Below, piece by piece: positions 34,288 through 41,950 of a stretch of DNA of 48,983 nt. The translations under genes and the position numbers were made by a program. Numbering within the stretch: position 1 is the stretch's first letter; each line of letters opens with the position of its first letter. Where the stretch lies: positions 1 through 48,983 of the forward strand of contig JBKCHO010000073.1 in the NCBI GenBank assembly GCA_046302815.1. The letters run 5' to 3'. The notes beneath the pieces were generated by a model, which ran no database searches, was not told where the DNA came from, and saw nothing but the letters and a program-made list of their open reading frames with translations. The stretch comes from JALRAP01 sp046302815 (lineage in GTDB: Bacteria; Bacteroidota; Bacteroidia; AKYH767-A; OLB10).

Positions 34288-34647
34288 TCAGTTAGCGGAT
34301 TCCTCCTGTTTCTTTTGCGCTGCGTTCTTACGCTTCTTTTCGTTGTAAGCTACAGCGTGTTTGTCGAGGGCTACGGTTAAGAACCGCATGATGCGCTCGT
34401 CACGCTTGTACTCAAGCTCCAACTTGGCAATAACATTGCCGTCGCCTTTGAACTCAGTGAGATAATAGAACCCGGTATTCTTCTTCTGGATCGGGTAGGC
34501 CAGCTTTCGTAATCCCCAATTGTTCTCATGAACAATCTCGGTACCGTTGTCGGTGAGGATCCTGCGGAATTTGTCGACCGTTTCAGTCACCTGCTCCTGC
34601 GAAAGAACAGGATTCATGATGATTACGGTCTCATAATACTTTGGCAT
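34288..34647 (-). CDS. rpsF: 30S ribosomal protein bS6
   Basis: Small-subunit protein forming a heterodimer with bS18. It begins 'MPKYYETVIIMNPVLSQEQ' and contains 'WGLRKLAYPIQKKNTGFYYL', the bS6 signature. The start at 34647 gives 119 residues; the upstream in-frame ATG at 34701 lies at the promoter and is rejected. The C-terminus is Lys-rich. It leads the operon behind a well-formed promoter and a short leader with a GC-rich hairpin. Confidence 0.97.
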   Translation of the reverse strand: MPKYYETVIIMNPVLSQEQVTETVDKFRRILTDNGTEIVHENNWGLRKLAYPIQKKNTGFYYLTEFKGDGNVIAKLELEYKRDERIMRFLTVALDKHAVAYNEKKRKNAAQKKQEESAN

Positions 34648-34672
34648 GCCGTGATTTGTTATTTGGTTTAGA

Positions 34673-34686
34673 CCCCGGAATTGGGG
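34673..34686 (-). promoter_or_regulatory. Short GC hairpin in the rpsF leader, possible S6:S18 autoregulatory site
   Basis: On the minus strand CCCC-AATTCC-GGGG forms a compact hairpin containing a CCG, between the -7 element and the rpsF start. In other bacteria the S6:S18 complex binds a CCG-containing leader structure to repress its own mRNA. The match here is only suggestive. Confidence 0.25.
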
Positions 34687-34690
34687 AGGG

Positions 34691-34721
34691 CAAATGTACA
34701 AACATTATGGGAATCATACAA
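34691..34721 (-). promoter_or_regulatory. Bacteroidota promoter (TTG-N20-TACATTTG) of the rpsF operon
   Basis: On the minus strand, TTG (34721-34719) is followed after 20 nt by TACATTTG (34698-34691), matching the -33/-7 consensus and spacing. The rpsF start is 43 nt downstream. Confidence 0.7.
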
Positions 34722-34806
34722 GTAAGTGAATGGCTTATTTAAAAACAGACTGTACTTGAAAAACATCTGCTCGTCAAAAAAACAAAAAAACCTGAATAAC
34801 AACTAC

Positions 34807-36072
34807 TTACTCATGCCTTAGGGCTTCGATTGGATCGAGGTTGGAAGCTTTAATTGCAGGATACATTCCCGATATAACACCCACAATGAAGCATAAGACC
34901 ACCCCGGAAATCATCCACTTCCAAGGAATGATGAATCCAGCGGCAAAGAAGAGCCCCATCAGGTTGCCCATCCCTACCCCTAGAACTATACCCAACAAAC
35001 CGCCCATCTGACAAATTACAATTGCTTCGACCAGGAATTGCCTTTTTATGTGTTGCTTGGATGCTCCCAATGATTTTCGGATGCCAATTTCCCTGGTTCG
35101 TTCCGTAACACTAACCAGCATGATGTTCATTAGTCCGATAGATGCTCCCAGCAAAGTGATGAATCCGATTATGGTGGCCGCTATGGTTACATAATCCAAT
35201 TGACTGATAACGATATTGGCTAAACTGTCGCTCTGCACTATTTCAAAGGAGTTATCCTCACCGACCATATCGCCCCTTACCGTTCTGAAAGTACCAATGG
35301 CTTCACCCTGACCTTGGTCCAACTCAGCTACGGTATTAACCTTAACGGAAATGGTATATGAACGATTATCATCTCCATAGCGCTGTCTGACATTCATCAG
35401 TGGTATGATACAAACCTTGTCCCCACTAAAAGCAAAACTTGAACCCTTCTCTTCCAATACTGCAATAACACGGTATTTATTGTTGCCCACACTGATCAAC
35501 TGATCCAACGGGTCCTCGCCTGACTTGAAAAGCGTGTTGGCCATTTCGTAACCCAAGAGCACGACATTTCCACCCGATTCCAATTCCAGGTTTGAAAAGT
35601 TCCTGCCTGAACGAATTCGATAGCCTGAAGCGGCAAGATATCCTTCGTCAGCACCAGTAATGGTTACATTGGGGTTGGATTCAATGTTTTTGAACTTTAA
35701 AACTCCGACCATGGAAGCGGTTGTGGAAATAGAAACAACAGCCGGATAACTGTATTGCTCCTTGAAATGCTGCGCTTCATTGAAGGATATTTGTTGGAAA
35801 CGCTTGGGCCTTTTACCATCCCTACCTATACGAATACCCATTCCATAATTACGGATAGTAAAGGTGTTTGCACCCATACTCGAGAAACTGCTGTTGATGG
35901 ACGACTCAATGGCATCAATAGCTGTGAGGATACCCACCAATGCCATAATACCAATGGCAATAATCAAAGCCGTTAAGGTGGTCCTTAAACTCTGTGCTTT
36001 TACAGAACCCAGGGCAACCTTAATGTTCTCATTTGAATTAAATTGTGTATATTTTCTGTAAAGGTATCTCAT
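34807..36072 (-). CDS. ABC transporter permease of the MacB/FtsX type (second copy)
   Basis: Inner-membrane permease of 421 residues with the same layout as the gene at 1636-2892: N-terminal helix ('LTALIIAIGIMALVGILTA', about 32-50), large periplasmic MacB core domain, then three FtsX helices and the ending 'ASNLDPIEALRHE'. 'SVTERTREIGIRKSLGASKQ' is the cytoplasmic coupling region that contacts the ATPase. No ATPase or membrane-fusion gene is adjacent. The substrate is unknown, with lipoproteins or peptides typical for the family. Confidence 0.92.
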   Translation of the reverse strand: MRYLYRKYTQFNSNENIKVALGSVKAQSLRTTLTALIIAIGIMALVGILTAIDAIESSINSSFSSMGANTFTIRNYGMGIRIGRDGKRPKRFQQISFNEAQHFKEQYSYPAVVSISTTASMVGVLKFKNIESNPNVTITGADEGYLAASGYRIRSGRNFSNLELESGGNVVLLGYEMANTLFKSGEDPLDQLISVGNNKYRVIAVLEEKGSSFAFSGDKVCIIPLMNVRQRYGDDNRSYTISVKVNTVAELDQGQGEAIGTFRTVRGDMVGEDNSFEIVQSDSLANIVISQLDYVTIAATIIGFITLLGASIGLMNIMLVSVTERTREIGIRKSLGASKQHIKRQFLVEAIVICQMGGLLGIVLGVGMGNLMGLFFAAGFIIPWKWMISGVVLCFIVGVISGMYPAIKASNLDPIEALRHE

Positions 36073-36120
36073 TCAGCCGTATGCTAGGCGATTTTTTGGC
36101 ATGGTTTTAGCTTGATTCGG

Positions 36121-36151
36121 TTGACAAAAGATAGAATAATCACTATAATTG
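36121..36151 (+). promoter_or_regulatory. Perfect sigma70-type promoter (TTGACA-N17-TATAAT), also TTG-N20-TATAATTG
   Basis: TTGACA at 36121-36126 and TATAAT at 36144-36149 are separated by exactly 17 nt, the ideal proteobacterial consensus. Extended to TATAATTG with TTG, the same bases are one mismatch from the Bacteroidota -33/-7 pattern. It lies 15 nt upstream of the Cys-rich protein's start, so it is well placed to drive it. Confidence 0.6.
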
Positions 36152-36166
36152 CAAAAAACATCCAAA

Positions 36167-36493
36167 ATGAAAAAACTGTTTTTAACCCTGACCCTCATTT
36201 GCGGAGCCTTCATAATGGCCAATGCCCAATCCATGGAGGCTGTTTCCACCGATTCCGACAACGCACAAGTAAAGAGCGCATCTACGGTAGCAAAGCCGGA
36301 GGTGGTAAGTGAGGAACCCAAATCCAACTGTGGTTCCAAGCAAATGGCATCCGGATGCTGCTCATCTAAGAAGTCAGCTTCCAAAGAAACCGCTTCAGCC
36401 AAAGCATGCTGCAAATCCGGCGACGATAAAAAGAGCGGTTGCACTGACAAGGCTCATCATGGTAATGACGAATCAAGGAAGGAGAAGGATTGA
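36167..36493 (+). CDS. Small secreted Cys/Lys-rich protein
   Basis: Uncharacterised protein of 108 residues. The start at 36167 gives a clean signal peptide (MKKLFLTLTLICGAFIMANA, cleavage near residue 20); the upstream ATG at 36149 overlaps the promoter. The mature part is hydrophilic, with a Ser/Thr/Val-rich half followed by six Cys in 'SNCGSKQMASGCCSSKK', 'AKACCKSG' and 'SGCTDKAHHG' and two adjacent His. The Cys-Cys pairs suggest periplasmic metal binding, but no family is recognised. It has a strong promoter and its own terminator, so it is probably highly expressed. Confidence 0.75.
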   Translation: MKKLFLTLTLICGAFIMANAQSMEAVSTDSDNAQVKSASTVAKPEVVSEEPKSNCGSKQMASGCCSSKKSASKETASAKACCKSGDDKKSGCTDKAHHGNDESRKEKD

Positions 36494-36544
36494 CCCTTCC
36501 ATAAAAAAGTTCAATCCTACCAAAACCTAAATTACCGCTTGCTG

Positions 36545-36577
36545 AAAATCCCGGCCACAAGCCGGGATTTTTATTTT
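36545..36577 (+). terminator. Intrinsic terminator after the Cys-rich gene
   Basis: A perfect 8-bp stem, ATCCCGGC/GCCGGGAT with a CACAA loop (36548-36568), is followed by TTTTATTTT. It reaches into the stop codon of the convergent SGNH gene and may also slow transcription from that side. Confidence 0.85.
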
Positions 36578-37554
36578 ATGCTATCAAAAGAAGGTGTCGT
36601 TTCGAATGAACGCATTAGTGAATCTGAAAGCCTCATTGAGTATTCCAAAGCACCTTTTCTAACCATGTGGACCAAATCATAATAATAAATCCTCCGATCC
36701 AATGGTTGATCATGATTCCAATAAAAAACAACTTTCGCATCTGATTTTGAAGCTACATTTTCTGCAATTTTTATCGCAGCTTCATACTTGGAGTATAACT
36801 CGCCACCTGCCAACGGCGAACTGGTAAGCATTATCCTGATGTTATTCTTGGATGCTAATTCAAAAACCTCGTCTAACAATGCAGCTCCATCATTGAAAAT
36901 ATGAACTGAGTCAAATGGAGATCGCATCAGCTCTAATTTTTGGGTGAAAGCGTTTTCCCAATAACCATTCCACCCGGAATCGGATTGGTTTGAAAATCCA
37001 TTCCGCTGATCAAACTGCGGTGAGATTCCAAAAAATGACTTGACACCGATCCATTTTTTTAAATCGTCGTAATAGGTGATTCGTAGTGGTGGAAAAAAGG
37101 CCAGGTATTTGACTTCTGATTCGAATTTTGCAAGTCTTGATTCCAATTTCGGGTCCGGAAGAAAAGGCAAATAGTGAGGCAACTCAAGCATCTGATCCGT
37201 TTCCAAAGTAAACTCATCGAGGTGGAGTATGAGGTATCGAGGTGCTGGATGTGCTTTCAAATAACCTTCCAGCAAGATTGCCATGGAAGTAACACGGGCT
37301 CCATTCAATCCACCATTGTAAATCCGCAAACCAGTCATTTTGGAAATAACCTCAGTGTCGAAATGCGCGAGTGCCCTTGAGGAACCCAAACATAGTATAT
37401 CGAAATTGGATGAGTCTTTTAACAACACATTCATTTTTCCTGAAACATCTTCTTTTGACTTTCGAAAACCGCTTTGCAACAATTGATCAAATGCGATCAT
37501 GCACAAGACACCGAATGCCATCGAAAACAATATCCAAACGCCTACCCTTCTCAT
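36571..37554 (-). CDS. Membrane-anchored SGNH-like protein partnered with MBOAT
   Basis: Predicted periplasmic protein of 327 residues with one N-terminal membrane anchor (about 6-24). It carries an SGNH-type pattern: 'ILCLGSSRALAHFD' (GxS block, Ser58 or Ser59), 'NGGLNGARV' (Gly/Asn block) and 'YYDLVHMV' (Asp293-x-x-His296). It follows the MBOAT gene by 3 nt. In AlgI/AlgJ/AlgX and PatA/PatB systems an MBOAT protein passes acetyl groups across the membrane to an SGNH protein that acetylates a polysaccharide; the same role is inferred here. The acceptor glycan is unknown. Confidence 0.75.
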   Translation of the reverse strand: MRRVGVWILFSMAFGVLCMIAFDQLLQSGFRKSKEDVSGKMNVLLKDSSNFDILCLGSSRALAHFDTEVISKMTGLRIYNGGLNGARVTSMAILLEGYLKAHPAPRYLILHLDEFTLETDQMLELPHYLPFLPDPKLESRLAKFESEVKYLAFFPPLRITYYDDLKKWIGVKSFFGISPQFDQRNGFSNQSDSGWNGYWENAFTQKLELMRSPFDSVHIFNDGAALLDEVFELASKNNIRIMLTSSPLAGGELYSKYEAAIKIAENVASKSDAKVVFYWNHDQPLDRRIYYYDLVHMVRKGALEYSMRLSDSLMRSFETTPSFDSIK

Positions 37555-37557
37555 ATT

Positions 37558-38994
37558 CTAAAACTGGAAATAAATGAAACTCTTCGAACCCATAATACCA
37601 AAACAGCATGTGATAGCCAATAAAAGCGAGGCCAATAAAATACTTCGAAGAGGATCGGATCTCCATCTAGTCACCCTTGGAGATTCAACCAACATTAGAA
37701 TGGCGACAGAAGCAAAAGAAACCATCAACGCAAAAACTCCAAAGCCCTTGATAACCGGAGTGGTCATGTTGAATGTTCCCAGAAAACCACCTATTTGGGA
37801 AATCACGGTCATGGCATCATCAATGGTGCTGGCTCTGAAAAAAATCCATGCGAAACAGACCAACACAAAGGTGAATAGCACTCGAGCCGAGTGCATCAAA
37901 TCTGGTGGAAGAATCTGAAAATATGACTTGGTTTCCAATTTCAAAATGCTGCTGATGATCAATCCCGAAACCAAATAAGTTCCATGCAAAGCGCCCCAAA
38001 CCAAGAATGTCCAATTAGCACCATGCCAAAAGCCGCTTACGATGAAAGTTAAATAAAGATTGTAATACCACCTCCATTTTACAACCCGATTCCCACCAAG
38101 CGGGATATAAAGATAATCTCGGAACCATGTTGATAAGGAAATATGCCAACGAGACCAAAACTCGGATATGGATGCGGAAAAGTAGGGTGATTTGAAGTTA
38201 TCCATTAGTTTGATACCGAGAAGCAGCGCACAACCGATCGCGATATCGGTATAACCTGAAAAGTCGCAGTAAATCTGAACGGCAAAAAAGAATGTTGCGA
38301 GCAGTACTTGCATTCCCTCAAAACCTTCCGGATACAAATAGACCTTATCGACATACATGGAGAGCCTGTCAGCAATGACCAATTTCTTAAAAAAACCAAT
38401 AGCCATCAGCGTAAACCCCGAAACCAACATGGAAGCGTCAACCTTGTTACGAAGGTCTTTCAGCTGGGCAATCAGGTTACTTGCGCGCTCGATGGGCCCA
38501 GCAACCAATTGAGGGAAAAAAGTGACAAAAAGAGTGAAGAAGCCAAAGTTCCGCTCTGCTTTTAGATCACCCCTGTACACATCAATCACATAACCCATTA
38601 TCTGGAAAGTGTAAAAGGATATTCCCATTGGCAGGAGCAATTTCAAAGCTGGCGACTCCCAAGTCAGACCACAGGATTCCATCACAACATTCAGGTTGCT
38701 GGAGAAAAAACCGTAATACTTAAAAAGGAAGAGAATGGAAAGATCAAAAACAATCACAAACCAAAGCCAGCGTTTTTTAGAAGCCAAGGATTCTAATTTT
38801 TCCAATCTTATGGAACATAGGAAATTAATCAGACATACTGATAGCAGAAGAATTATATACTCTGCTTTCCAAGCCATGTAAAACCAAAGGCTGGCTAAAA
38901 GGAGTAAAATCCATCTGAACCTGACTGGCAGCAGATAAAAAAGCAGCAGGGTCAAGGGAAAGAAAACGACAAACTGCAGCGAGTTGAATAGCAT
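37558..38994 (-). CDS. MBOAT family O-acyltransferase (AlgI-like)
   Basis: Integral membrane acyltransferase of 478 residues with about 10-12 helices. The MBOAT active-site region 'VSGFWHGANWTFLVWGALHG' contains the conserved His residues, and 'LSTWFRDYLYIPLGGNR' and 'SGYTDIAIGCALLLG' are typical AlgI/DltB blocks. The length fits AlgI. With the SGNH gene directly downstream it should form a two-component O-acetylation system for an exported polysaccharide or cell-wall polymer. Confidence 0.93.
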   Translation of the reverse strand: MLFNSLQFVVFFPLTLLLFYLLPVRFRWILLLLASLWFYMAWKAEYIILLLSVCLINFLCSIRLEKLESLASKKRWLWFVIVFDLSILFLFKYYGFFSSNLNVVMESCGLTWESPALKLLLPMGISFYTFQIMGYVIDVYRGDLKAERNFGFFTLFVTFFPQLVAGPIERASNLIAQLKDLRNKVDASMLVSGFTLMAIGFFKKLVIADRLSMYVDKVYLYPEGFEGMQVLLATFFFAVQIYCDFSGYTDIAIGCALLLGIKLMDNFKSPYFSASISEFWSRWHISLSTWFRDYLYIPLGGNRVVKWRWYYNLYLTFIVSGFWHGANWTFLVWGALHGTYLVSGLIISSILKLETKSYFQILPPDLMHSARVLFTFVLVCFAWIFFRASTIDDAMTVISQIGGFLGTFNMTTPVIKGFGVFALMVSFASVAILMLVESPRVTRWRSDPLRSILLASLLLAITCCFGIMGSKSFIYFQF

Positions 38995-39039
38995 CAGTTG
39001 AATAGAATACCGTTGCTAAGATATCAATATTGAGGTTGG

Positions 39040-39738
39040 CTACAAAAAGCCCTGTAATTCAGAAAGGCAGGCAACTTTGCTGTAACGAGCATTTGGCTCA
39101 TGTATACCGTTGGGATCAAATAAACAGGCCTGCATGCCCGCATCCAAGGCTCCAGCAATGTCCGTATCCAAGTTATCACCCACCATCAAACATTGGTCGA
39201 CCGGTACCGCACACAAAGAAGCAGCGTGCAAAAAAATGGCTTGATGAGGTTTTTTGAAACCGATTTGCTCAGAAATGAGAACATGGTCAAAATAGTGATC
39301 CAACCTGCTCTCACGAACTTTTACTCGCTGCACCTCATGAAATCCGTTTGTTATAAGCGCCATGGGAACACGGTCAGAAAGATACCCCAAGATCTCGTGA
39401 ACAAATGGAAATAGATGGGTTTTGACAGGACTCTCCATCACATAATACTCCGCCAAGCATTCAGCTAACTCGTCATCATGGATACCGAAATGATCTAGTG
39501 TGTGTGCAAAACGACCCTTTCGAAGATGCTCCTTGGCAATCATGCCTTTGGAATAAGCCTCCCACATATCATGGTTGATACGTTCGTAGACACGAATGAA
39601 ATCACTTACATTCACCACTCCTTTGGTTTCAAGGCCGTATCTGTGATATAATTCAGATATAGTTTGTCGAGAGTTTGCCTCGAAATCCCAAAGGGTATGA
39701 TCCAAATCGAAGAAGACGGCCTTGATGGTTCCCATCAT
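39040..39738 (-). CDS. YjjG-type noncanonical pyrimidine nucleotidase (HAD family)
   Basis: HAD-superfamily phosphatase of 232 residues. Motif I is 'VFFDLDHTLWDFEANS' (nucleophile Asp in DxDxT), motif II is 'ALITNG', motif III is the Lys in 'GFKKPHQAIF', and motif IV is 'MVGDNLDTDIAGALDAG'. The 'WDFEANS' stretch is typical of the YjjG group, which removes 5'-phosphates from noncanonical pyrimidine nucleotides. It overlaps the upstream membrane-protein gene by 4 nt and shares the neighbourhood with upp, a pyrimidine salvage gene. Confidence 0.88.
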   Translation of the reverse strand: MMGTIKAVFFDLDHTLWDFEANSRQTISELYHRYGLETKGVVNVSDFIRVYERINHDMWEAYSKGMIAKEHLRKGRFAHTLDHFGIHDDELAECLAEYYVMESPVKTHLFPFVHEILGYLSDRVPMALITNGFHEVQRVKVRESRLDHYFDHVLISEQIGFKKPHQAIFLHAASLCAVPVDQCLMVGDNLDTDIAGALDAGMQACLFDPNGIHEPNARYSKVACLSELQGFL

Positions 39739-40286
39739 CCAACTACTTTTTCCTTAAGCTCAGTTACTGATGTGGCGTGAAAAAGCTCAAAAGCCCCTGT
39801 CAACACAATCGACCAGAATAGAATTGAAACAAACATGTAAAAAAATATTTTCCTTTTATGATCCTCAAACAAATTCAAAATGACCGTACCTACGGGAATT
39901 GATATAACCACTGGTGTCAGGAATGCCACGCCAGCCAAGCCGTACTTCCTCCATAGTTTGACAAACCTCCTGCTTCGCTTCGTAAAAACCTTTCGTGTCT
40001 GGTCTATAGGGTGCACCAAATCCTCTTCGTGTCCAGGTCGAATAATTAGCTTTGTTCCATAAAGCGCCAGCAGCGCTTTGCGACGCACCCAATTTATACC
40101 GATTTGGATTTCCAAACTAAAGAATGTAAATACCCAGACGCCCAACATACCTCCAGCAACACAATAGGAAACTGTTTCAAAAAATGTAAATCTGTACTCA
40201 TCATTTAAGTACGCGAATGAGGGTCCAGCTACGAATTTGACGCTGCTCACCAAAACAACAAAGACAATCTTTAGTAACCCTTCCAC
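39735..40286 (-). CDS. Uncharacterised membrane protein
   Basis: Membrane protein of 183 residues with four likely helices: about 3-22, 38-60, 115-137 and 146-166. A strongly basic cytoplasmic loop lies between helices two and three ('RKVFTKRSRRFVKLWRKYG'). The third helix 'GVAFLTPVVISIPVGTVIL' resembles the Pro/Gly-rich reentrant segments of small COG2426-like export proteins, but this is weak. It lies between upp and the yjjG-like gene, overlapping the latter by 4 nt. No function is assigned. Confidence 0.82.
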   Translation of the reverse strand: MEGLLKIVFVVLVSSVKFVAGPSFAYLNDEYRFTFFETVSYCVAGGMLGVWVFTFFSLEIQIGINWVRRKALLALYGTKLIIRPGHEEDLVHPIDQTRKVFTKRSRRFVKLWRKYGLAGVAFLTPVVISIPVGTVILNLFEDHKRKIFFYMFVSILFWSIVLTGAFELFHATSVTELKEKVVG

Positions 40287-40311
40287 CTTGTTAGCAAACG
40301 CCTAATAAAAA

Positions 40312-40959
40312 CTAAGCCTTTTCGCCATACGCCAAGTCGCCAGCATCTCCCAAACCGGGAACTATGTATGACTGTGCGGTGAGCTCTTCATCCACAGCGC
40401 CAATCCAGAGGGTAATATTCTCAGACAGGTGCTTTTTTACATAATCAACACCCAGTTTGCTAGCTATCACCGAAACCACATGGGTATGCGCGGGAACACC
40501 TTTTTCCAACATGGCTTTGTAAGTCATGACCATGGATTGCCCTGTGGCGAGCATAGGATCTGTGAGAATGACCACACGGCCATCCAAAGAAGGTGCGGCT
40601 ACATACTCTAAGCTGATTTCGAAACTGCCATCCTTGTGATGCTTTCTATATGCAGAAATAAATGCATTATCAGCCTGATCAAAATAATTTAGAATACCTT
40701 GGTGCAAAGGCAAACCCGCTCTCAATATAGTGGCAATAACCGGCTCCTCGGCGTGCACCTGCATGGAGGATACCCCTAGCGGAGTTGTGAAATCACGCTC
40801 CTCGTAACGCATGGTACGACTGATCTCATAGGCTGCTATTTCGCCGATTCGCTCGAGATTACGGCGAAATCGCTGACGGTCGTTTTGCACATTGACATCA
40901 CGCAATTCCGCGATGAACCTACTAATAATTGAATTTTGTTCTGAAAGTATCCTTACCAT
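40312..40959 (-). CDS. upp: Uracil phosphoribosyltransferase
   Basis: Pyrimidine salvage enzyme making UMP from uracil and PRPP. The PRPP-binding loop is 'VVILTDPMLATGQSMV' (about 128-143) and the uracil-binding C-terminus is 'YIVPGLGDAGDLAYG'. 'ILRAGLPLHQGIL' is the conserved dimer/substrate block. The 215-residue length is typical. It is followed 25 nt later by the unknown membrane-protein gene in the same direction. Confidence 0.95.
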   Translation of the reverse strand: MVRILSEQNSIISRFIAELRDVNVQNDRQRFRRNLERIGEIAAYEISRTMRYEERDFTTPLGVSSMQVHAEEPVIATILRAGLPLHQGILNYFDQADNAFISAYRKHHKDGSFEISLEYVAAPSLDGRVVILTDPMLATGQSMVMTYKAMLEKGVPAHTHVVSVIASKLGVDYVKKHLSENITLWIGAVDEELTAQSYIVPGLGDAGDLAYGEKA

Positions 40960-41022
40960 CGTATTAATGGATTGTTATTTGTTTGAAGATCACTTCTAAA
41001 GTTAATAATAAACCCAGATGTG

Positions 41023-41949
41023 TTAACCTTTTTTAAACCAACACCAAGGTGGAGGCAATAAGTTTCTTGTGATGCGTAAATATACAGATTCGGAAGCACC
41101 AAATCCCGAATAAAAACGGGCCAAAGAATCATTGTTCGAACCCTCAAAATCCAAAAAAGAGTATTTCCCGGCGTTTTCGACAATGAAGTGATGAATCAAG
41201 CCGTGCATAGCTGAGTGTGCCTTGCCTTCCTCTGAGTTGCCTGAAAAAATAAAGCAGGCTCCCTCATGACTCAAAAAAAATACGGCTCCGGCAACAGGCT
41301 TCCCATCGGGCATCATAGTCAAATACACCTTGGCCATTTTTCTCTCGTTGGCTTGGCGGTACAATTCACGGAAAATGATATGCTTCTTGTCGGGATAATT
41401 TCCCAAACGCCCTCCCCTATCGGATTCAAACATGGCAATTACACCATCCACATTATCCGATTCCATCGTGACTAGACCAGCCTCTTCGCATTTCCGGATA
41501 TTCCTTTTGTGATTGGTTGAGTAAAGCTGCTTGATTTCATCGGCGGTTCCATTCAAATTCAGGATCAGGTTCCTGTTTTTATAAGATGTAACATTGAGCT
41601 GAAATTTGGAATTGGCGTGATTCAGATTCAAATCGACAAACCGAAAATGCAGAGGGATGGATTCTATGAATGCTAAAAAAACATCCTCTCCCAATTGGTG
41701 CTTGGAGAAAACACCCAGCTGCTGACAATAAGGGGGAGTGAAAACATAGTCTATGAAATACTTCCTCGAAAAGGGCAAAGGCATTACTGCCGTATAGTCT
41801 TCGGTTGCCAAAGCACACCAATTTGGGGATATGGCATCCAAGTACCATGAATACGCGTATACATTTCCATTATGTGCTGTCCGAATGGATTCATCCCAAC
41901 GCACATCATCGATTCGGTTTCGTTCAAAAAGGATCAATCTGTTACCCAT
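41023..41949 (-). CDS. GNAT/FemAB-like acyltransferase
   Basis: Protein of 308 residues from the ATG at 41949, one base after the stop of the deacetylase gene; the longer frame from 42054 would overlap that gene by about 100 nt and is rejected. 'LYSTNHKRNIRKCEEAGL' and 'DFEGSNNDSLARFYSGFGA' match the FemAB-like/GNAT fold found in Bacteroidota polysaccharide loci, with 'GKPVAGAVFFLSHEGACFIFSG' as the core beta strands. It may transfer an acyl or aminoacyl group to a glycan or peptide. Coupling to a polysaccharide deacetylase suggests modification of amino sugars freed by deacetylation, which is inference. Confidence 0.78.
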   Translation of the reverse strand: MGNRLILFERNRIDDVRWDESIRTAHNGNVYAYSWYLDAISPNWCALATEDYTAVMPLPFSRKYFIDYVFTPPYCQQLGVFSKHQLGEDVFLAFIESIPLHFRFVDLNLNHANSKFQLNVTSYKNRNLILNLNGTADEIKQLYSTNHKRNIRKCEEAGLVTMESDNVDGVIAMFESDRGGRLGNYPDKKHIIFRELYRQANERKMAKVYLTMMPDGKPVAGAVFFLSHEGACFIFSGNSEEGKAHSAMHGLIHHFIVENAGKYSFLDFEGSNNDSLARFYSGFGASESVYLRITRNLLPPPWCWFKKG

Positions 41950-41950
41950 T

